Shown: positions 25,186 to 32,029 of the stretch, piece by piece
Layout of the letters: each line of letters opens with the position of its first letter
Numbering within the stretch: position 1 is the stretch's first letter
Source of the DNA: Haliea sp963974125
GTDB lineage: Bacteria > Pseudomonadota > Gammaproteobacteria > Pseudomonadales > Halieaceae
Length of the DNA: 64,000 nt
Direction: 5' to 3'
NCBI GenBank assembly: GCA_963974125.1
Contig: CAXBCH010000017.1
Location: 25,683 to 89,682 of the forward strand
The notes under the pieces: generated by a model
The model's input: only the letters and a program-made list of their open reading frames with translations
What the model was told of the DNA's origin: nothing
The model's database searches: none
Program-made: the position numbers and the translations under genes

Positions 25186-26474
25186 TGCAGCGCCTGGCGA
25201 CCACCGATGCGGATTTCGCGGCACGCCTGCGGGCGCTGACCGAGTGGGAGGCGGGGCTGGATGCGGCGGTAGAGCAGACCGTCGCCGGCATCCTCGCGGA
25301 TGTCCGCGCCCGCGGCGATGCCGCCCTGCTCGAGTACACGGCCCGGTTTGATCGCTTGCAGGTGGCGACTGCCCCCGAGCTGGAAATTTCCCGCGAGCGG
25401 ATCGACGCGGCGCTGGCGGCGATTCCCGCCGCGCAGCGGGAGGCGCTCGAGCAGGCCGCTGCCCGGGTGCGCAGCTACCACGAACACCAGCGCCAGGACA
25501 GCTGGCAGTACCGGGACGCCGAGGGCAACCTGCTGGGCCAGCAGATTACCGCGCTGGACCGGGTCGGGATCTACGTGCCGGGAGGCAAGGCCAGTTACCC
25601 GTCATCGGTACTGATGAACGCGCTGCCGGCCCATGTGGCCGGTGTCGGGGAAATCATCATGGTGGTGCCGGCTCCCGGCGGCGAACTCAACGACCTGGTG
25701 CTGGCGGCAGCCGCGATCGCCGGCGTCGACCGTGTCTTTACCCTGGGCGGCGCCCAGGCGGTGGCGGCGCTGACCTACGGTACTGCCACGGTGCCCGCGG
25801 TGGACAAGATCGTGGGTCCCGGCAACATCTTTGTCGCTACCGCCAAGCGCCAGGTGTTCGGCCGGGTCGGCATCGACATGGTGGCGGGGCCGTCGGAGAT
25901 TCTGGTGATCTGCGACGGTTCCACCGATCCCGACTGGGTGGCGATGGACCTGTTTTCCCAGGCCGAGCATGACGAGAATGCCCAGGCCATCCTGCTGTGT
26001 CCCGATGCCGACTATCTCGCACAGGTGGAGGCGAGTATCCAGCGCCTGCTGCCCACCATGGAGCGCGCCGACATCATTCGCGCCTCCCTGGCTGGCCGCG
26101 GTGCCATGGTGCTGACCCGCGACCTCGAGGAGGCGGTGGCGGTCAGCAACCAGCTGGCGCCGGAACATCTGGAGCTGTCGGTGGCGGATCCGGAGTCGCT
26201 GCTGCCCGCCGTGCGCCACGCCGGTGCAATTTTCATGGGTCGCTATACGTCTGAAAGTCTGGGCGATTACTGTGCCGGCCCCAACCACGTGCTGCCGACC
26301 TCCCGTACCGCGCGCTTCTTCTCGCCGCTGGGGGTCTATGACTTCCAGAAGCGCAGTTCCCTGATCATGTGCAGCGAGCAGGGGGTGCAGGCACTCGGCC
26401 GGATCGCCTCCGTGCTGGCCCGGGGCGAGCAGCTTACCGCGCATGCCCGCAGCGCCGAGTACCGATTGAAGTAG
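25185..26474 (+). CDS. hisD: Histidinol dehydrogenase
   Basis: HisD (429 aa) is the zinc enzyme that oxidises L-histidinol to histidine in two NAD+-linked steps. The family signatures VGIYVPGGKASYPSSVLMNALPA-type loop (near residue 125), DKIVGPGNIFVATAKRQVFG (near 207), the metal ligands in SQAEHDENAQ and the catalytic region QLAPEHLELS are visible. I chose ATG 25185, in a TGATG overlap with hisG and with GGGAGA upstream, over a GTG two codons earlier. Confidence 0.97.
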   Translation: MQRLATTDADFAARLRALTEWEAGLDAAVEQTVAGILADVRARGDAALLEYTARFDRLQVATAPELEISRERIDAALAAIPAAQREALEQAAARVRSYHEHQRQDSWQYRDAEGNLLGQQITALDRVGIYVPGGKASYPSSVLMNALPAHVAGVGEIIMVVPAPGGELNDLVLAAAAIAGVDRVFTLGGAQAVAALTYGTATVPAVDKIVGPGNIFVATAKRQVFGRVGIDMVAGPSEILVICDGSTDPDWVAMDLFSQAEHDENAQAILLCPDADYLAQVEASIQRLLPTMERADIIRASLAGRGAMVLTRDLEEAVAVSNQLAPEHLELSVADPESLLPAVRHAGAIFMGRYTSESLGDYCAGPNHVLPTSRTARFFSPLGVYDFQKRSSLIMCSEQGVQALGRIASVLARGEQLTAHARSAEYRLK

Positions 26475-26492
26475 TCCCCCCGCCTGTTCCGC

Positions 26493-27605
26493 TTACAGCA
26501 TCGGCGATTGCCGCAGGGTGCCGACGATGGCCTGCAGGTCCAGTGACTGGTTGTTGCGCACGACCGTGATGTCAATCTTGTCGCCGGGGCGCAACTGGGC
26601 AATGCGGTGCATGGTCAGGCGACCGTCCTGTACCGGCTCGCCGTCGATATGCGTGATGATATCCCTGACCTGGATGCCCGCTCGCTGGGCGGGGCTGTCA
26701 GCGGCGACCGCGGTTACCTCCAGTAGCTGCAGCCCCGGCCGCTGCTCGTTCAGGCCCCGCACCGGCGCCACGCTCACGCCGAGCCAGCCGCGAATGACCT
26801 CGCCGTAGCGGATCAGGTCCGTCATCACGAAAAGTGCCAGATTGGACGGGATCGCCAGGCTGATGCCAATGCCGGTTGAGGCCCCCCGGGACTGGTCCGC
26901 GCCGGTGTAGATCAGCGTGTTGATGCCCAGCAGTTCACCCCTGGCATTGATCAGCGCGCCGCCGGAGTTGCCCAGGTGAATGATGGCGTCAGTCTGGATG
27001 TAATCCTCGTACACTGACAGTTGCAGGCCATAGCGGCCCAGGGCGGAGACAATGCCCTGGGTTACCGAGTGGCCAAAACCCAGCGGGTTGCCGATGGCCA
27101 GCACCACATCACCGGCCCGGGCGCTGTCGGAATCGGCGATGGCGATGGGCTGCAGGTCGGGCAGTTCAACGCGCAGTACCGCGAGGTCAGTGGCCGGGTC
27201 GGTGCCAATGACCACGGCATTGGCCGAGCGGCCATCGTGCAGCAGGACCTGGATCAGTTCGGCCTCGTGGATAACGTGGTTGTTGGTGAGAATGTGGCCC
27301 TCGGCGGTCATGATGACACCGGACCCCAGCGACCGCTCGATCCTTTGCCGCTGACCGGGGGAGGGGTCGAAGTGGCGATTGAGCATTTCGTCCCGCAGCG
27401 GGTTGCTGCGACGCGGGACCAGTTTCGCGGTATAGATGTTCACGACTGCCGGCGCGGCGCTGCCCACGGCGGCGGCGTAGCTCTCCATGGCGCCGTCATC
27501 GCTGACCGCCACGGGCCGCGGCAGCACCCAGCGGTCCAGGATCAGCAGCGCTGCCAGCAGGCCGGCAATGGCTGGCCAGATCATGAAACGGAGGCTGTTG
27601 GTCAT
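26493..27605 (-). CDS. algW: AlgW/DegS-type membrane-anchored serine protease
   Basis: This 370-residue protein has one N-terminal membrane anchor (MIWPAIAGLLAALLILDRWV, residues about 8-27), an HtrA-type trypsin domain and one PDZ domain (about 260-365). The catalytic triad is His110 (TNNHV), Asp140 (ATDLAVL) and Ser214 (GNSGG). The single PDZ and the anchor identify the DegS/AlgW site-1 class that cuts the anti-sigma factor RseA/MucA after outer-membrane stress. The partner anti-sigma gene is not in this window. It converges on hisD with an 18-base gap and is divergent from ybgI. Confidence 0.95.
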   Translation of the reverse strand: MTNSLRFMIWPAIAGLLAALLILDRWVLPRPVAVSDDGAMESYAAAVGSAAPAVVNIYTAKLVPRRSNPLRDEMLNRHFDPSPGQRQRIERSLGSGVIMTAEGHILTNNHVIHEAELIQVLLHDGRSANAVVIGTDPATDLAVLRVELPDLQPIAIADSDSARAGDVVLAIGNPLGFGHSVTQGIVSALGRYGLQLSVYEDYIQTDAIIHLGNSGGALINARGELLGINTLIYTGADQSRGASTGIGISLAIPSNLALFVMTDLIRYGEVIRGWLGVSVAPVRGLNEQRPGLQLLEVTAVAADSPAQRAGIQVRDIITHIDGEPVQDGRLTMHRIAQLRPGDKIDITVVRNNQSLDLQAIVGTLRQSPML

Positions 27606-27702
27606 AGGGCAGAGGCCGTGTGTCGGTTCGCGCCTGCATTGTATATGATGGCGAGCATTACAGCAGCCGTGAACCCGTCATCATCTGTCCCGGAATGTCT
27701 TT

Positions 27703-28464
27703 ATGCCTGTCGATCTCCAGCAATTGGTTACCTACACCGACAACCTGCTGCAAGCGGGGCGCTTCGCCGACTACTGCCCCAACGGCTTGCAGGTGCAGGG
27801 TCGCCCGCAGGTCGCGCGCGTGGTCAGCGGGGTGACGGCCTGCCAGCCCCTGCTGGATGCCGCCGCGGAGCTCGGCGCGGATCTGGTGCTGGTGCACCAC
27901 GGTTTTTTCTGGCGCGGCGAGGCCCAGCCGGTGGTGGGTATGAAGCGACGCCGGTTGGGCGCGCTGTTGCAGCACGACATGAGCCTGTTGGCCTACCACC
28001 TGCCGCTGGACGCACACCCGGAGCTGGGCAACAACGCGCGGCTGGGGGCCCTGCTGGGGATTCGGGACCAGCAGCTTCTCGATCCGGACAGCCGGGACGC
28101 GGTGGGTAATATCGGTAGCTTGCCGGCGCCGCTGGAAGCAGCTGCCCTGGTAGCGCAGCTGGAGGCCCTGACCGGACGCACAGCGCTGCACATTGGCGAT
28201 CCCGCCCTGTCGGTGCAGCGTATCGCCTGGTGTACCGGCGCCGCCCAGTCCTGGATCGGCGCGGCCGTTGCTGCGGGGGCAGACCTGTTTCTCACTGGCG
28301 AGGCTTCGGAGCAGACCGTGCATATAGCCAGGGAAGAAGGCATACAGTTCATTGCCGCGGGGCACCATGCCACCGAGCGCTACGGCGTACAGGCACTCGG
28401 TGAGCATTTGGCGGCGCGCTTTGGGCTGGAACACCGGTTTGTGGATATCGACAACCCGGTCTGA
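27703..28464 (+). CDS. ybgI: Nif3-like dinuclear metal centre protein
   Basis: This is a 253-residue NIF3/YbgI-family protein. The family's metal-binding His and Asp/Glu residues are visible in LVHHGFFW (near residue 65), YHLPLDAHPELG (near 100) and the C-terminal AAGHHATERYGVQALGEHL. The family has also been annotated as GTP cyclohydrolase I type 2, but the biochemical role is not settled. It is short form, without the PII-like insert of longer homologues. It converges on zapG with a 10-base gap. Confidence 0.92.
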   Translation: MPVDLQQLVTYTDNLLQAGRFADYCPNGLQVQGRPQVARVVSGVTACQPLLDAAAELGADLVLVHHGFFWRGEAQPVVGMKRRRLGALLQHDMSLLAYHLPLDAHPELGNNARLGALLGIRDQQLLDPDSRDAVGNIGSLPAPLEAAALVAQLEALTGRTALHIGDPALSVQRIAWCTGAAQSWIGAAVAAGADLFLTGEASEQTVHIAREEGIQFIAAGHHATERYGVQALGEHLAARFGLEHRFVDIDNPV

Positions 28465-28474
28465 ATGCCGCGTC

Positions 28475-28939
28475 TCAATCTTCGGATTCTTTGTTCTCCC
28501 GCTTGCGGCTGCGCTCAATCCCGAATTCCTCATTGAGCATGCCCGTTTCTTCCGGCGATGACTTGGGAGCGTAATCCAGAGGCGGCTGGATGCGTGCCAG
28601 ATGGGCGGGAATCTCGGCGTCGTCGGCGCGGCCCTGCAGGCGCCCCAGGGATACCGGCCCGTTCTCATGACACAGGGTCTCGGCGCCGCTGGCAAGGTGA
28701 TTGTGCACGTTGCGGTAGCTGTCGGTCAGCGTGTTGAGCAGCGCTGCGGTCTGGGTGAAGTGTTCTACCACCTCCTCTTCATAGGCCCGCTTGTCCTGGG
28801 TCAGCTGGTCCAGCTTGCGCTCCGTATCGCGCAGCCGCTGTCCATCGGCAGATGTCCTCCGGCCCAGGAGCAGGCCGGCGCCGAGGCCGACCAGGAGTGA
28901 GATGGCGCCGGTGGCGATCAGAATTGTCAGACTATACAC
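28475..28939 (-). CDS. zapG: ZapG/YhcB family inner-membrane protein
   Basis: This 154-residue protein has one N-terminal membrane segment (ILIATGAISLLVGLGAGLLLG, residues about 5-25) followed by a long coiled coil (about 30-75) containing QLTQDKRAYEEEVVEHFTQTAALLNTLTDSYRNVHNHLA, reduced here to its family hallmark EVVEHFTQTA and YRNVYNHLA-like helices. It is the DUF1043 family implicated in envelope growth and division. The start is GTG 28937-28939, because the membrane helix begins immediately after it; a longer frame upstream is not conserved-looking. It is divergent from zapE, as in most Gammaproteobacteria. Confidence 0.9.
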   Translation of the reverse strand: MYSLTILIATGAISLLVGLGAGLLLGRRTSADGQRLRDTERKLDQLTQDKRAYEEEVVEHFTQTAALLNTLTDSYRNVHNHLASGAETLCHENGPVSLGRLQGRADDAEIPAHLARIQPPLDYAPKSSPEETGMLNEEFGIERSRKRENKESED

Positions 28940-28981
28940 GGGAATCCCTCTTTGCCAGCAGTTCGGACCTGGCAAGTATAC

Positions 28982-29005
28982 CGAGACGAGGGGGGTCAGG
29001 TCTCG
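28982..29005. repeat. Small inverted repeat in the zapG-zapE gap
   Basis: CGAGAC (28982-28987) and GTCTCG (29000-29005) flank a 12-base G-rich loop containing GGGGGTCAG. The stretch GGGGTCAGGTCTCGCTTTG resembles dispersed intergenic repeats I recall from several gammaproteobacterial genomes; only one copy was noticed in this window. Confidence 0.35.
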
Positions 29006-29116
29006 CTTTGTTACAGGCAGCGTAAAACCCCAGCTCCGCACCCGTGTTGCCAAGGCCGCGGGGCGCCGTTAGAGTGTGCCGCCGACGCAATCACCCAACT
29101 TTTACCGGACGTTCGC

Positions 29117-30217
29117 TTGAGCCAGTCATCAGTCAGCCCCTGGCAGCGCTACCAGGCCGACCTGCAGCGGGAGGGTTTCTCCCACGACCCTGCCCAAGAG
29201 GCGGCGGTGCGCCTGCTGCAGGACCTGTACGAGCGCCTGCTGGCGCGGGAGTCGCAGCGTCAGTCCTGGTGGCGGCGCTGGCGGCGGCAGCCGCCGGAAC
29301 CGGAGCAGGGGCTCTACTTGTGGGGCGGTGTCGGTCGCGGCAAGACCTACCTGGTGGACACGTTTTACGAGTGCCTGCCCATGGAGGCCAAGCTGCGGGT
29401 GCATTTCCATCGCTTCATGCAGCGGGTGCACGCCGAGCTCAAGGCGTTGGCGGGAGAGAAGAACCCGCTGCCGCTGATCGCGGACCGACTCGCCGCCGAA
29501 GCCCGGGTAATCTGCTTCGACGAGTTCTTCGTCACCGACATCGCCGATGCGATGATTCTCGGCGGTCTTATGGAGGCCTTGTTTGCCCGCGGGGTGACCC
29601 TGGTGGCGACCTCCAATATCGAGCCTGCCCACCTGTACGAAAACGGTCTCCAGCGTCAGCGTTTCCTGCCCGCCATCGCGTTGCTGGAGCGCCACACCCG
29701 GGTGGTGAACGTGGATGCCGGTATCGACTACCGGCTGCGCACCCTGGAACAGGCCGAGCTCTACCACTACCCCCTCGACGCAGACGCGGACCGCAGCCTG
29801 CGGCAGAGCTTCGAGCGCCTGGCACCCCACCCGGGCCAGCCCGATGAGGACCTGCTGATCAACGGTCGCCAGATCCGCTGCCGCAGCCTGGCGGACGACG
29901 TGGTGTGGTTCGATTTCGACGAGCTCTGTGGTGGCCCGCGGTCCCAGAATGACTATATTGAACTGTCCAGGATCTTCCACGCGGTCGTGCTGTCGGGGGT
30001 TCCGGCCCTGGGAGCCGGCAACGACGATGCCGCCCGCCGCTTCATCAACCTGGTGGATGAGTTCTACGATCGCAATGTAAAACTGGTCATGGCTGCTGAC
30101 AGGCCCCTGTCCGGCCTGTATGATGGCCACCGTCTGCAGTTCGAATTCCAGCGTACTGTGTCCCGCTTGCAGGAGATGCAGTCCCACGAATACCTGGCCA
30201 GGGAGCACCGCCCCTGA
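29117..30217 (+). CDS. zapE: Cell division ATPase ZapE
   Basis: ZapE (366 aa from TTG 29117) is an AFG1-family AAA ATPase that associates with the Z-ring in E. coli. Walker A GGVGRGKTYLVD (near residue 75), Walker B RVICFDEFFVTDIADAMIL and the sensor segment LVATSNIEPAHLY are present, with the C-terminal PLSGLYDGHRLQFEFQRTVSRLQEM-type ending of the family. TTG 29117 was chosen because the conserved PWQRYQADLQREGF helix starts shortly after it; upstream frame looks non-coding, and no better start is seen. The start remains moderately uncertain. Confidence 0.92.
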   Translation: MSQSSVSPWQRYQADLQREGFSHDPAQEAAVRLLQDLYERLLARESQRQSWWRRWRRQPPEPEQGLYLWGGVGRGKTYLVDTFYECLPMEAKLRVHFHRFMQRVHAELKALAGEKNPLPLIADRLAAEARVICFDEFFVTDIADAMILGGLMEALFARGVTLVATSNIEPAHLYENGLQRQRFLPAIALLERHTRVVNVDAGIDYRLRTLEQAELYHYPLDADADRSLRQSFERLAPHPGQPDEDLLINGRQIRCRSLADDVVWFDFDELCGGPRSQNDYIELSRIFHAVVLSGVPALGAGNDDAARRFINLVDEFYDRNVKLVMAADRPLSGLYDGHRLQFEFQRTVSRLQEMQSHEYLAREHRP

Positions 30218-30290
30218 CGCGGTGTGATCCAGTGGTACAACGCCTTGACAGTCCCGGCAACGGGGCTGGCAGAGATGGTTATTTTTGAGC

Positions 30291-30319
30291 TTGAAAAGCC
30301 GGGTGCGAAGCAGTAGTAT
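30291..30319 (+). promoter_or_regulatory. Sigma-70 promoter for rplM-rpsI
   Basis: TTGAAA (30291-30296) and TAGTAT (30314-30319) are separated by exactly 17 bases, giving a start about 35 bases before the rplM ATG. The boxes and spacing are good, and the position before a ribosomal protein operon is as expected. Confidence 0.65.
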
Positions 30320-30360
30320 TCGCGCTCTCGAAATTGGAGCCCTCCAAGAGGCGTTTATTA

Positions 30361-30789
30361 ATGAAAACTTTTAGTGCCAAAGCCGAAGATGTGACCCACG
30401 ACTGGTTCGTGGTGGACGCTTCCGACAAGACCCTGGGGCGCCTGGCCAGCGAAATTGCTCACCGCCTGCGCGGCAAGCACAAGGCGGAATATACTCCCCA
30501 CGTCGACACCGGCGACTACATTGTGGTCATCAATGCCGAGAAGGTGCGGGTTACCGGCGCCAAGGCCACAGACAAGATGTACTACCACCACACCGGCTTC
30601 ATCGGTGGCATCAAGTCAATTTCCTTCGAGAAGTTGATCGACAAGGCGCCGGAGCGGGTGCTCCAGACCGCGGTCAAGGGCATGCTGCCCCGCAATCCGC
30701 TGGGTCGTGCCATGTTCAAGAAGTTGAAGGTGTATGCGGGCGCCGAGCATCCGCATACTGCGCAACAGCCGCAAGCATTGAACATCTAA
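30361..30789 (+). CDS. rplM: 50S ribosomal protein L13
   Basis: L13 (142 aa) is an early-assembling large-subunit protein. MKTFSAKAEDVTHDWFVVDA at the N-terminus, LGRLASEIAHRLRGKHK and the C-terminal MLPRNPLGRAMFKKLKVYAG-type motif are diagnostic. ATG 30361 gives the exact family length; a GTG-type upstream frame would add nine residues without homology. An AAGAGG lies about 10 bases before the ATG. rpsI follows after 12 bases. Confidence 0.99.
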   Translation: MKTFSAKAEDVTHDWFVVDASDKTLGRLASEIAHRLRGKHKAEYTPHVDTGDYIVVINAEKVRVTGAKATDKMYYHHTGFIGGIKSISFEKLIDKAPERVLQTAVKGMLPRNPLGRAMFKKLKVYAGAEHPHTAQQPQALNI

Positions 30790-30801
30790 CGGAAACTTTC
30801 T

Positions 30802-31194
30802 ATGTCAGCAACCCAATATTACGGTACCGGCCGTCGCAAGACCTCAACGGCGCGCGTGTTCATCAAGAACGGTGGTGGCAGCATCACCGTCAACAAGCGT
30901 CCCCTCGACCAGTATTTCGGTCGTGAGGTCGCGCGCATGATCGTGCGTCAGCCCCTGGAGCTGGTGGAGCTGGTCGACAAGTTCGACGTCAATGTCACGG
31001 TGGAAGGCGGCGGCAGCTTCGGCCAGGCCGGCGCCATCCGTCACGGCATTACCCGTGCCCTGATGGATTACGACGAGTCGCTTCGCGGCACCCTGCGCCG
31101 CGCGGGCTATGTGACGCGTGATGCCCGGGAAGTCGAGCGGAAGAAAGTGGGTCTGCGCAAGGCGCGCAAGCGTCCCCAGTACTCCAAGCGCTGA
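30802..31194 (+). CDS. rpsI: 30S ribosomal protein S9
   Basis: S9 (130 aa) contacts the P-site tRNA anticodon with its basic C-terminal tail (KARKRPQYSKR). The N-terminal YYGTGRRKTSTARVF and the internal GGGSFGQAGAIRHGITRALM are the family signatures. It forms the standard rplM-rpsI operon and is followed by an intrinsic terminator. Confidence 0.99.
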   Translation: MSATQYYGTGRRKTSTARVFIKNGGGSITVNKRPLDQYFGREVARMIVRQPLELVELVDKFDVNVTVEGGGSFGQAGAIRHGITRALMDYDESLRGTLRRAGYVTRDAREVERKKVGLRKARKRPQYSKR

Positions 31195-31238
31195 TTGTCT
31201 GGTTGGCCCCCGGGGCCGCCGGTTGCCGCGTCTCGAGA

Positions 31239-31273
31239 ACGTCCGGTTTGGATTACAGGCCGGGCGTTTTTTT
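31239..31273 (+). terminator. Intrinsic terminator of rplM-rpsI
   Basis: The arms ACGTCCGG (31239-31246) and CCGGGCGT (31260-31267) pair with one G-U wobble around a 13-base loop, and a run of seven T (31267-31273) follows. It lies 45 bases after the rpsI stop and separates the operon from petA. Confidence 0.8.
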
Positions 31274-31328
31274 GTTTTGAGAAACAGGCGCTTGCGTGCC
31301 CCGTCTGATTTGTCGGAGGGGCTTTACC

Positions 31329-31357
31329 TTGTCATGAACGGGCAAAGTCATTACTAT
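31329..31357 (+). promoter_or_regulatory. Sigma-70 promoter for petA-petBC
   Basis: TTGTCA (31329-31334) and TACTAT (31352-31357) are separated by 17 bases, after the rpsI terminator. The predicted start is about 70 bases before the petA ATG. Confidence 0.55.
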
Positions 31358-31432
31358 TTGCAGCATTTTTTGCGAAGTGGTCCCTACGGTCTGTGAGCCC
31401 TGTGCGACCGGCCGGTAATCAGGAGAAAAAGC

Positions 31433-32029
31433 ATGAGTAGCGATGGCGTGAATACCGGCAGGAGACGCTTCCTGACGGCCGCGACGAGCGTAGTTGGCGT
31501 CGCTGGCGCTGTGGGTATTGCGGTACCCTTTGTCGGTTCCTGGAACCCCTCGGCCAAGGCCAAGGCTGCCGGGGCACCGGTGAAGGCGGACATCAGCAAA
31601 CTGGAGCCCGGCCAGATGGTGGTGGTCGAGTGGCGCGGCAAGCCGGTCTATGTCGTCTACCGGACCGAGGCCCAGCTCGCCGATCTGGACAAGCTGACTC
31701 CGGAGCTGAAGGATCCGGATTCGGCCATTTCCATCCAGCCCGAATATATCGAGGGCGCCGCCCGGGCCATACGGCCTGAAATCTTTGTCGCTGAAGGCCT
31801 GTGCACACACCTGGGCTGTGCTCCCAAGTTCCGGCCCGAGGTCGGTGCCGCGGATCTCGGTGGCGACGACTGGCTGGGCGGATTTTTCTGTCCCTGTCAC
31901 GGCTCCAAGTTCGATCTCTCCGGGCGTGTCTACAACGGTGCCCCGGCATCAACCAATCTGGTGATTCCGCCCTACTTTTACGAGAGCGAGAATGTCATGG
32001 TAATCGGCATGGACGCGGAGGCAGCCTGA
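31433..32029 (+). CDS. petA: Ubiquinol-cytochrome c reductase iron-sulfur subunit
   Basis: This is the Rieske protein of the bc1 complex (198 aa). A twin-arginine signal-anchor is visible (GRRRFLTAATSVVGVAGAVG, residues about 9-28). The two 2Fe-2S ligand boxes are CTHLGC (near residue 123) and CPCHGS (near 153), so the cluster has two Cys and two His ligands plus the disulfide pair. It receives electrons from quinol at the Qo site of cytochrome b and passes them to cytochrome c1. AGGAG lies 7 bases before the ATG, and the stop overlaps the petB start (TGATG). Confidence 0.98.
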   Translation: MSSDGVNTGRRRFLTAATSVVGVAGAVGIAVPFVGSWNPSAKAKAAGAPVKADISKLEPGQMVVVEWRGKPVYVVYRTEAQLADLDKLTPELKDPDSAISIQPEYIEGAARAIRPEIFVAEGLCTHLGCAPKFRPEVGAADLGGDDWLGGFFCPCHGSKFDLSGRVYNGAPASTNLVIPPYFYESENVMVIGMDAEAA

